Origin: a bacterium
Lineage (GTDB): Bacteria; Acidobacteriota; Blastocatellia; Pyrinomonadales; Pyrinomonadaceae
Length of the DNA: 6,142 nt
Direction of reading: 5' to 3'
Assembly: GCA_029945985.1 (NCBI GenBank)
Contig: JAQSDP010000121.1
Location: 1-6,142, forward strand
Part shown: one piece after another, positions 1-5,797 of the stretch
Layout of the letters: each line of letters starts with the position of its first letter
Numbering within the stretch: position 1 is the first letter of the stretch
Program-made: the position numbers and the translations under genes
The notes under the pieces: model-generated
Told to the model about the DNA's origin: nothing
The model's input: the letters and a program-made list of their open reading frames with translations, nothing else
The model's database searches: none

Positions 1-31
1 TTGGGTAGCCACTCAGGTTTCTGGATCGATC

Positions 32-1582
32 TCAGATCGATGGAACAAGGATCATCTGCACCCGGCGGTTGCGGGCCTTCGATGCGTTAGTGGTATTTGG
101 CGCGACCGGCAGCGTGGCACCAAGGCCGCGCGGCTCGATACGTGAATCTGAAACACCGAGCTGGCTCAACCGCTCCGCGATCGCCTTTGAACGCTGATCG
201 GTCAATGAGGATAGCTCACTCGGATCTCCGGTCGCGTCGGTGTGAGACTCGATCTGAACGCGGTAATCGGTGTTGCTCACCAGCAATTCGCCCAACGACG
301 TCAACCGAGCATTCGCGACAGGAGCGAAAGTCGTAGCCCGCGGGCCGCTCCAATAGGTCTCGGCGAGCGTCAACACGATCCCGCGTTCGGTCTTAGCGAC
401 AGTACCGAATCGGCGAAGGGACGCGATCAAGCTCGCTTCATTCGACCTCAACGCGTCGAGCCGAGCCTCTCGCTGGCGCTGTTCCTGGGCATTTCGGCCG
501 GCATCCTCAATGGCCGTGACACGTGCCGTAGCCGTTTCCGCTTCGAGCCGAGCCTTGCCCAGATCCTCTCGAAGCCTGCCATTCTCAGCCCGCAATTCCC
601 GAGCCTGTGTCGAAAAATTCCCAACGTCCCGCTGAGCCAGCTCCCGCGCCCGAGTCTCGTCAGCCAACTGCCTCTTCAGACCCTCGATCTCAGATAGCGC
701 AGCAGAAAGCTGGTCCTCGATCTTTCGGACCTCCGCATCGTTTCGGGATTGTTCGTTGCGCTGTTCCCGAGCTTGTCGCCGAACGAGAGCCGTTGCCTCG
801 GCCTTTACCGCCGTGCTGATGGCTTTACGCGCCGTGATATCCACGTCGTCTTCCTTACGGCCGGCCCTCCAAGATTCCTCCGCGTTTGCATAAAGGGTCT
901 CTGCCTCGCGAAGATCCTCTATAGCGTCGCGGTCGGCTCCGGCGTACTTCGCAAGTGCGAGAGCCTGTTTAGCCTGAAGCACCGTGGAAGGTGTCTTGGA
1001 ATAATCTATCTCCGCGATTTCCGGCGTCCTTGTGTCCCGAAAGAAGTCGCTCGAATTACCGAAGTACTGAACGGACGGAGTCGTTTCGATCCGTCGTCCG
1101 CTGACGGCGGTCGGATTCAGATTCTCCAGCATTATCTCCTGGCTCGGCCTTGAGACCAGAAAATGAGGCTCTGCCGTGATGATGAGAGCGAAGTTTTGCA
1201 GCGGAGTGGTCACGCTGATCTTAGAATCAAATTCCCAAAACCCTCGACGCTTTATCTCCCCAAGGTTCGCGACCTGTCCATCAGGCGAGATCGCCCACAG
1301 TACGTATGTTGCATAGCCCCGGCCAAGCTCAAACGGCCGCGGCATCTTCGAAACCGATAGCTCAACCTCGGTCCCGTTGCGGCTAGTTCGCTTTACCTTT
1401 GCCTCTCCCCTCATACGCGGGTAACGAGTCGTTCCGCGGAAATTAACCAGCACTTGCTCATCAAGCGGATAAGTGACCGCGGTCGTCCGACGAGCAACAT
1501 CGACCTGTGCGATGGCAGCAAAACTGCATAGAAGTAAGAAGACGAACGTCGAGACTATCTTTAAAAGAGGTAAGTTGTGCAT
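32..1582 (-). CDS. Exported OmpA-like protein: beta N-domain, coiled coil, C-terminal peptidoglycan-binding domain
   Basis: A 516-residue protein, probably periplasmic or outer-membrane-associated and anchored to peptidoglycan. Residues 1-25 form a signal peptide (hydrophobic stretch 12-24, AIA before Q26, signal peptidase I type). Residues about 35-150 look beta-rich and contain TYVLWAISPDG (92-102), a motif I associate with acidobacterial envelope proteins. Residues about 197-270 are Ala-rich and helical, resembling DUF4398, and run into a charged coiled coil (about 270-390). Residues about 400-512 are an OmpA C-terminal domain. D449 (in HTD, 447-449) and R464 have the 15-residue spacing of the Asp/Arg pair that binds diaminopimelate in Acinetobacter OmpA, and RNRRVQM (504-510) is the usual end motif. 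There is no N-terminal OmpA beta-barrel. The ATG is preceded by a modest GGTGA ribosome site, and the signal peptide supports this start. The gene is divergent from the ABC exporter. The exact role is unknown. Confidence 0.88.
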   Translation of the reverse strand: MHNLPLLKIVSTFVFLLLCSFAAIAQVDVARRTTAVTYPLDEQVLVNFRGTTRYPRMRGEAKVKRTSRNGTEVELSVSKMPRPFELGRGYATYVLWAISPDGQVANLGEIKRRGFWEFDSKISVTTPLQNFALIITAEPHFLVSRPSQEIMLENLNPTAVSGRRIETTPSVQYFGNSSDFFRDTRTPEIAEIDYSKTPSTVLQAKQALALAKYAGADRDAIEDLREAETLYANAEESWRAGRKEDDVDITARKAISTAVKAEATALVRRQAREQRNEQSRNDAEVRKIEDQLSAALSEIEGLKRQLADETRARELAQRDVGNFSTQARELRAENGRLREDLGKARLEAETATARVTAIEDAGRNAQEQRQREARLDALRSNEASLIASLRRFGTVAKTERGIVLTLAETYWSGPRATTFAPVANARLTSLGELLVSNTDYRVQIESHTDATGDPSELSSLTDQRSKAIAERLSQLGVSDSRIEPRGLGATLPVAPNTTNASKARNRRVQMILVPSI

Positions 1583-1654
1583 ATTTTCACCGAGAGACTG
1601 GCGCTAGTGAAAAAGATGCCACACTGCGTTGGGAGGTTGCAACATAAGGCCTTT

Positions 1655-1684
1655 TGGACATAGCGGCGACGCGTACACTATATT
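1655..1684 (+). promoter_or_regulatory. Predicted sigma70-type promoter of the exporter-yicC-gmk-rpoZ operon
   Basis: TGGACA (1655-1660) and TATATT (1679-1684) each match the -35 and -10 consensus at five of six positions, with an 18-bp spacer. Transcription would start near 1691, giving a leader of about 20 nt. AGGGTGG (1701-1707) then serves as the ribosome site three bases before the ATG at 1711. This is a pattern match only. I could not find an equally clear promoter for the divergent OmpA-like gene in the same 128-bp region. Confidence 0.5.
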
Positions 1685-1710
1685 TAGACATTCGTTTCAT
1701 AGGGTGGTAA

Positions 1711-3519
1711 ATGCAGGATCTCAAACGATTGCTCAAGTACGTAAGGCCCCACTGGCTCAAGTTCGCAGCCGCCATAGGAGCGATGGTCTTGGTCGCGGCG
1801 TTTGAGACGGCCACTGGAGCCCTACTCGTACCGATCTTCGATCAATTTCTGCCCCCTGCAGCCGGCGATACCCAGACGATCTTCGATTTGAATAGCCTCG
1901 TCCCCCGAGACGACTGGTATCGGGCGTGGCTGGTTATCTCTGCTCTATTACTTAGTTTTACCGTTTGCAAAGGCGTCGCAGAGTATTTTTCCTCGTATTT
2001 GATGGCAAAGATCGGGCAAGCCGCGGTTTTTGATCTCCGGCAGCAATTGTACGATCACCTTTTGCGACAACCGGCATCATTCTTTGAGAGACATCGCACA
2101 AATTATCTCGTGTCGCGAATAGTAGTAAGCTGTTCCGCGATCGAGCAGGCCGTCTCTGCAAATCTCCGTGACGTACTTCGAGAATTCCTGATCCTGATCT
2201 TTCTGCTAAGCGCTGCATTCTATTTGAATTGGCGACTGATGCTCGGAGCCATTCTTATAGGTCCGATCATCGCGTTTCTAACGACTCGATTCAGCAAAGG
2301 GCTCAGACGTTACGCCGACCAGTCGTTTGAGGGCAATAAACTACTAACCGACACTGTTCAGGAAACATTGTCGAACCAGACGATAGTTAAGGCGTATCGA
2401 GCGGAGGAACGGGAGAACGAGCGATTCTCACGTGTAGCGCGAATAATCGCGAAAGCTAATTTGCGTTCGGGGCGACTTGCCGCAGTATCGCCACCCACTA
2501 TCGAAACGATCGGCTTCGTGGCGCTAATGGTGCTTCTGTACTTTGGGCTCAGAGAAATAAATGCCGGACGTTTGGACACTGCTCAATTCGGAGCATTCAT
2601 GTACTTCCTTTTTCGTAGCTACGACCCGATGCGGAAGATCTCGCGGCAGCATAATGAGATCAGCAAAGCCTTTGCTGCGGCCAAGGATGTATGGGATGTC
2701 CTCGACGAAAGCGATATCCTTCCCGAGAGGCCGAACGCCGTTGAGCTTAAGCCCTTGAATGATCGACTTGAGCTTCGGAGCGTTTCCTTCGCATATCAGA
2801 ATGATGACCGCAAGATCCTCGACGGTGTTTCGCTTATCGTTGAGAAAGGATCCGTTGTTGCTCTGGTCGGGGAAAGCGGCGGCGGCAAAACGAGCCTCAT
2901 CAAACTGGTTCAGAGGCTGTACGACCCGACCGAGGGCAGCATTTCGTGGGACGGTACTGATCTTCGTGACGCCAAGATCGGCAGTGTCCATCGGCAGATC
3001 GCCCTGGTGACACAGGAGACGGTACTTTTCAACGACACCGTTAAGTACAATGTTTCTTACGGTAAGCCGGATGCGACGGACGAGGAGATCCGCGAAGCAG
3101 CCCGCATAGCTTTCGCCGAAGATTTTATAGAAGAATTGCCCAGCGGTTACGACACACTCGTGGGCGAACGAGGAACACTGCTATCGGGCGGTCAGCGCCA
3201 GCGAATTGCGATCGCCCGGGCGGTCCTCGTTAACGCACCGCTTCTTATAATGGACGAGGCTACTTCGGCACTAGACACCGAATCGGAAATGCTCGTTCAG
3301 CAGGCCCTTGAGAATTTGATGAACAACCGTACTTCGATCGTGATCGCCCATCGGCTTTCGACCATCCGGAAAGCGGACAAGATCGTCGTGATGGACCGCG
3401 GCACAATTTCGGAGACCGGCACGCACGCCGAACTTCTGGCCCTTGACGGTAAGTACCGAAGGCTTTACGAACTGCAGTTCGCGGGTGAAGATGAAATCTC
3501 GCAAAACGTAACAGTATGA
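1711..3519 (+). CDS. MsbA-type ABC exporter (fused membrane and ATPase domains)
   Basis: A 602-residue half-transporter that should act as an inner-membrane homodimer and use ATP to export or flip a lipid-like substrate. The N-terminal membrane domain has about six helices (near 18-40, 72-97, 157-172, 174-193, 264-280, 291-303). The ATPase domain (about 345-590) is complete: A-loop Tyr362, Walker A GESGGGKT (387-394), Q-loop Gln435, signature LSGGQ (491-495), Walker B LLIMDE (511-516) with catalytic Glu516, D-loop SALD (519-522) and switch His547. The length matches MsbA and related lipid A or multidrug exporters. A GGGTGG ribosome site just before the ATG supports the start. It is first in an operon, and its stop overlaps the yicC start by 4 nt. 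Proximity to an envelope gene suggests lipid export, but the substrate cannot be read from the sequence, and a multidrug or glycolipid exporter is equally possible. Confidence 0.93.
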   Translation: MQDLKRLLKYVRPHWLKFAAAIGAMVLVAAFETATGALLVPIFDQFLPPAAGDTQTIFDLNSLVPRDDWYRAWLVISALLLSFTVCKGVAEYFSSYLMAKIGQAAVFDLRQQLYDHLLRQPASFFERHRTNYLVSRIVVSCSAIEQAVSANLRDVLREFLILIFLLSAAFYLNWRLMLGAILIGPIIAFLTTRFSKGLRRYADQSFEGNKLLTDTVQETLSNQTIVKAYRAEERENERFSRVARIIAKANLRSGRLAAVSPPTIETIGFVALMVLLYFGLREINAGRLDTAQFGAFMYFLFRSYDPMRKISRQHNEISKAFAAAKDVWDVLDESDILPERPNAVELKPLNDRLELRSVSFAYQNDDRKILDGVSLIVEKGSVVALVGESGGGKTSLIKLVQRLYDPTEGSISWDGTDLRDAKIGSVHRQIALVTQETVLFNDTVKYNVSYGKPDATDEEIREAARIAFAEDFIEELPSGYDTLVGERGTLLSGGQRQRIAIARAVLVNAPLLIMDEATSALDTESEMLVQQALENLMNNRTSIVIAHRLSTIRKADKIVVMDRGTISETGTHAELLALDGKYRRLYELQFAGEDEISQNVTV

Positions 3520-4394
3520 GATCAATGACAGGCTTTGGACGCGGCTCGGCGTCCGGTGAGAATTTTTCCGTCAACGTTGAACTTAAAACGGTCAATAATC
3601 GTTTTCTGGACGTAAATCTTAGACTTTCCGGTGAACTGCAACAGCTCGAATCACGGCTGAAGCAGCTCATCGGAGAGCGGCTTTCTCGCGGCCGTGTTGA
3701 GGTCAATCTTCAGTACGACGAAAGCGACGAGATCACGTATGAACTCAATCGCCCAATGATCGCGGGCTATCTGGCGGCGATGAAGCAGATGCAGGAAGAG
3801 TTTAGCCTTAACGGTGAGCCTGACCTGAACGTGGTCGCGCGGCTACCGAATGTCGTTGTGCCGAAGAAAGATGAAATAGATCCGACCTTTCTCGAGGGGA
3901 TCGAATCCGCCCTATCGGATGCTCTCGACGATCTTGAAAAGATGCGCGAAAAGGAAGGCGAGCTCCTGAAAGCCGAACTCGGATCGCTGATCGACGGAAT
4001 CGACGGTAGACTCCCGTCGATCGAATCTGAGTCGGCTAACGTCGCTGAGGAATATCGAATCCGACTCACGAAACGCATCGGTGACATGATCGCCAAAAGC
4101 GAATCGCAGATCGAGCTAGATCAGGGAAGACTGGCGCAGGAGATATCATATCTGGCGGATCGCGCTGACATTTCCGAGGAGATCACGCGACTTCGAACCC
4201 ATCTGGGACATTTCCGGTCGATCATGTCCGACGAAAAAGAGGTGGGAAAACGACTCGATTTTCTTACCCAAGAACTCAACCGCGAGGCAAATACCATCAC
4301 TTCAAAAACCTCGAACATGTCCGTCAAAGAGAATGCTCTGCAGATAAAAAGTGACATCGAAAAGATCCGCGAGCAGGTCCAGAATATCGAGTAA
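3516..4394 (+). CDS. yicC: YicC-family protein (putative endoribonuclease)
   Basis: A 292-residue cytosolic protein, full length for the family (E. coli YicC is 287). It opens with the family hallmark MRSMTGFGRG. The YicC-like N-terminal domain covers about 1-155. The C-terminal DUF1732 domain (about 205-292) contains RLAQEISYLADRADISEEI (205-223), GKRLDFLTQELNREANTI (244-261) and the usual end REQVQNIE. E. coli YicC has been reported as an endoribonuclease acting on small RNA, so RNA processing or decay is the best inference, though activity in this lineage is untested. The start lies in an ATGA overlap with the exporter stop and has no clear ribosome site, which suggests translational coupling. 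The stop overlaps the gmk start as TAATG. The yicC-gmk-rpoZ order is common in several bacterial groups. Confidence 0.93.
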   Translation: MRSMTGFGRGSASGENFSVNVELKTVNNRFLDVNLRLSGELQQLESRLKQLIGERLSRGRVEVNLQYDESDEITYELNRPMIAGYLAAMKQMQEEFSLNGEPDLNVVARLPNVVVPKKDEIDPTFLEGIESALSDALDDLEKMREKEGELLKAELGSLIDGIDGRLPSIESESANVAEEYRIRLTKRIGDMIAKSESQIELDQGRLAQEISYLADRADISEEITRLRTHLGHFRSIMSDEKEVGKRLDFLTQELNREANTITSKTSNMSVKENALQIKSDIEKIREQVQNIE

Positions 4395-5014
4395 TGAAGG
4401 GACACCTGATCATTATTAGCTCGCCATCAGGAGGCGGAAAGGGCACGCTCATCAAGGAAGTTCTCGAGCGAGTGCCTAATCTCGGTTACTCGGTGTCGCT
4501 GACCACCCGAGCTCCCAGATTCGGTGAAGAAGACGGCCGCCACTATCATTTCGTCTCGAAGGAGGAGTTTCAGGACGAGATAGAGAATGACGGATTCCTT
4601 GAGTACGCTGAGGTCCATGAGAACCTTTACGGTACGGCAAAATCGCAGATCGACAGGATCACCGCTGGCGGCCGCGACGTGATCCTCGAGATCGATGTCC
4701 AGGGTGCGGAAGCCGTGATGCGCTCGGTTCCGGACGCAGTCAGCATTTTCATTCTGCCTCCTTCTTACGAGACTCTCAGAGCCCGACTCACCGCGCGTGC
4801 GACCGAGAAACCGAACGACCTGGATGTCCGCCTTCGAAATTCTCTTTTCGAGGTTTCGCGTTATAGCTTATTCAAATATGTGATCATCAACGACGAAGTT
4901 CACTCCGCAGCCGCGAAACTCGCTTCGGTAATCGTCGCCGAACGGCAGCTCCGCAATAGACAATCGGAGTCGATCCAGGGTATCCTAGATAGTTTCGAAC
5001 GGTCGAACGTATGA
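4394..5014 (+). CDS. gmk: Guanylate kinase
   Basis: A 206-residue enzyme of normal length that phosphorylates GMP (or dGMP) to GDP with ATP, an essential cytosolic step of purine nucleotide synthesis and salvage. The P-loop is SSPSGGGKGT (9-18) with Lys16. The GMP-binding region is TTRAPRFGEEDGRHYHF (37-53), giving Arg39, Arg42 and Tyr51. FLEYAEVHENLYGT (68-81) supplies Glu70 and Tyr79, and EIDVQGA (99-105) carries the conserved Asp101. The lid and C-terminal part show RARLTAR (129-135), VRLRNS (145-150) and YVIINDE (162-168). Two small deviations are Gly-Thr after the P-loop lysine, instead of the Ser-Ser seen in E. coli, and FKYVI where many members have YDYVI. Neither removes a known essential residue. 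The start overlaps the yicC stop by one base with only a weak upstream ribosome site, so translation is probably coupled. Confidence 0.97.
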   Translation: MKGHLIIISSPSGGGKGTLIKEVLERVPNLGYSVSLTTRAPRFGEEDGRHYHFVSKEEFQDEIENDGFLEYAEVHENLYGTAKSQIDRITAGGRDVILEIDVQGAEAVMRSVPDAVSIFILPPSYETLRARLTARATEKPNDLDVRLRNSLFEVSRYSLFKYVIINDEVHSAAAKLASVIVAERQLRNRQSESIQGILDSFERSNV

Positions 5015-5017
5015 TTC

Positions 5018-5023
5018 GAGGAG
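5018..5023 (+). promoter_or_regulatory. Ribosome binding site of rpoZ with long spacing
   Basis: GAGGAG lies in the 22-nt gap between gmk and rpoZ, 13 nt before the ATG at 5037, longer than the usual 5-9. The in-frame codons between them (TTT, ACG, CAG, CTT) offer no alternative ATG, GTG or TTG, so the ATG stands. The spacing may lower initiation. Confidence 0.6.
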
Positions 5024-5036
5024 ATTTACGCAGCTT

Positions 5037-5273
5037 ATGGCTCAACAACCGATAGAAGCACTGGATCCAGAAGAGATGGACGACGAAGTTATTGATCCAC
5101 CAACGATAGATTCAAAATACCGCATGATCTTGCTCGCGGCGCAGCGAAGCAAGCAGTTACAGCGTGGGGCCATTTCCCGTACAGATATCGATATGCGGAA
5201 ACACAAAGCAACACGCGTTGCGATGCGTGAACTTGAGGAGAAGAAGGTTAACTTCAAGATCCTCGACAACTAG
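5037..5273 (+). CDS. rpoZ: DNA-directed RNA polymerase omega subunit
   Basis: A 78-residue omega subunit, the small RNA polymerase component that binds and stabilises beta-prime and aids core assembly. The family core is present: DSKYRMILLAAQRSKQL (25-41) corresponds to the conserved N-R-x-x-L-V-x-x-A-A-x-R-A-R-Q-L helix, followed by QRGA (42-45), and KATRVAMRELEEKKV (57-71) matches the conserved K-x-T-x-x-A-x-x-E-x-x-x-x-K segment. The first 20 residues are acidic and lineage-specific. They begin MAQ rather than the MAR that forms part of a ppGpp-binding site in E. coli. The gene is last in the operon, 22 nt after gmk, and is followed 16 bases later by a terminator hairpin. Pairing with gmk is a widespread bacterial arrangement. 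Confidence 0.93.
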   Translation: MAQQPIEALDPEEMDDEVIDPPTIDSKYRMILLAAQRSKQLQRGAISRTDIDMRKHKATRVAMRELEEKKVNFKILDN

Positions 5274-5289
5274 TTGAGAACGAACGGAA

Positions 5290-5322
5290 AAAGCCGCCCT
5301 GAAAATACTTCAGGACGGCTTT
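5290..5322. terminator. Bidirectional intrinsic terminator between rpoZ and csbD
   Basis: Arms 5290-5303 and 5309-5322 form a 14-bp stem with one C-A mismatch around a 5-nt AATAC loop. The arms begin with AAA and end with TTT. On the plus strand the U-run is poor (TTTGTGTATT). On the minus strand the stem is followed by TTTTTCC, a better tract. The site lies between two convergent genes and probably ends transcripts from both sides. Confidence 0.85.
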
Positions 5323-5448
5323 GTGTATTGTCGGAACACCCTCTGGTCGGTCGCTGTAACGCCCACTGGTTCTCAATAGGTTAGTTTCAGATAGAAACGT
5401 CCGGCCGGGACTCGGTTTGGTACTCCTCTGGGTGATCCGTAAAAGAGC

Positions 5449-5661
5449 TTACCGGTTGATCGCGTCTGCAACGTCTTCTACTGCATCTGATACCTTACGC
5501 TTCACCTTTCCCCAACCTTCCTGAGCTTCACCACCAGCATCCTGAGCTTCGCCTTCGGCCTCAAGCTCCCGATCGCCTGTAGCCTCACCAAACTTGTCCT
5601 TGACGGTGCCTTTAGCCTGTTCCCATTTACCCTTTACTTCGTCGTTATTGAATATTGCCAT
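5449..5661 (-). CDS. CsbD-family small stress-associated protein
   Basis: A 70-residue hydrophilic, charged protein of the CsbD/YjbJ family. The diagnostic pattern is VKGKWEQAKGTVKDKFGEAT (9-28) followed by Gly- and Glu-rich sequence and EGWGKVK (48-54). Residues 55-70 form a short amphipathic tail. Members are small, probably poorly ordered proteins. Bacillus subtilis csbD is controlled by the general stress factor sigma B, but the biochemical role is unknown. I chose the ATG at 5661 because GGGGAGGAG lies directly upstream and the family motif starts a few residues in. An in-frame ATG at 5748 would add 29 residues unlike the family and run into the neighbouring terminator. GEAQDAG/GEAQEGW (37-50) is a seven-residue near-repeat. 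The gene appears monocistronic, with terminator-type hairpins on both sides. Confidence 0.88.
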   Translation of the reverse strand: MAIFNNDEVKGKWEQAKGTVKDKFGEATGDRELEAEGEAQDAGGEAQEGWGKVKRKVSDAVEDVADAINR

Positions 5662-5666
5662 TTTTT

Positions 5667-5675
5667 CTCCTCCCC
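5667..5675 (-). promoter_or_regulatory. Strong ribosome binding site that sets the csbD start
   Basis: Read on the minus strand, GGGGAGGAG is followed by five A residues and then the ATG at 5661. This is the strongest ribosome site in the window. It argues for the 70-residue product over a longer in-frame version and fits a protein made in quantity. Confidence 0.85.
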
Positions 5676-5686
5676 GTAAGTAGCTC

Positions 5687-5703
5687 TGTACGTTCTCCGT
5701 ACA
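5687..5703. repeat. Perfect inverted repeat TGTACG-N5-CGTACA in the csbD leader
   Basis: Six-base arms at 5687-5692 and 5698-5703 are perfectly complementary around TTCTC. The dyad lies 26-42 bases upstream of the csbD start, just ahead of its ribosome site. It could be a repressor operator or a small hairpin in the mRNA leader. The arms are short, so chance is not excluded. Confidence 0.5.
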
Positions 5704-5746
5704 AACTTCTTGTTCACTAATTAGGTTGCAAACACGATGCCAAAGC

Positions 5747-5776
5747 AAAAAGCGTCCCGAAACTGGCGACGCTTTT
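5747..5776 (-). terminator. Intrinsic terminator after the ETF-QO gene
   Basis: AAAAGCGTC (5748-5756) pairs perfectly with GACGCTTTT (5768-5776). Inside, CC and GG can extend the stem around a small loop with one bulged base. Read on the minus strand the stem ends in a run of five T residues, the proper polarity for ending the oxidoreductase transcript 22 bases past its stop. It also insulates csbD, whose promoter must then fit into about 5704-5746. Confidence 0.82.
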
Positions 5777-5797
5777 GTGAAGAATTCTGTTGAAGAT

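Noticed and set aside
25..41. ATCGAT-CTCAG-ATCGAT hairpin over the OmpA-like gene stop codon
   Set aside because: The stem is only six bases and AT-rich, each arm is itself a palindrome, it has no T-run and overlaps coding sequence. It is not a credible terminator.
242..697. Open plus-strand frame of 151 codons opposite the OmpA-like gene
   Set aside because: Arg/Pro/Ser-rich translation with no recognisable domain, lying wholly antisense to a well-supported gene. The same applies to 749-1153.
1520..1582. Lipoprotein signal at Cys19 of the OmpA-like protein
   Set aside because: The residues before Cys19 are Leu-Leu-Leu, which lacks the small residue a lipobox needs at -1. The AIA site at 23-25 fits signal peptidase I better.
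2524..2991. Open minus-strand frame of 155 codons inside the exporter gene
   Set aside because: Antisense shadow of the conserved ATPase domain, with no family features and no ribosome site context.
5323..5448. Gap between the rpoZ terminator and csbD, with a GTCC-GGCCG-GGAC hairpin at 5399-5411
   Set aside because: Four-base stem with a weak T-run, much poorer than the hairpin at 5290-5322. No gene or RNA could be recognised in the gap.
5662..5748. N-terminal extension of csbD from an in-frame ATG at 5748
   Set aside because: It would start inside the neighbouring terminator, lacks a ribosome site and adds residues foreign to the family. The dyad and strong ribosome site mark this stretch as leader.
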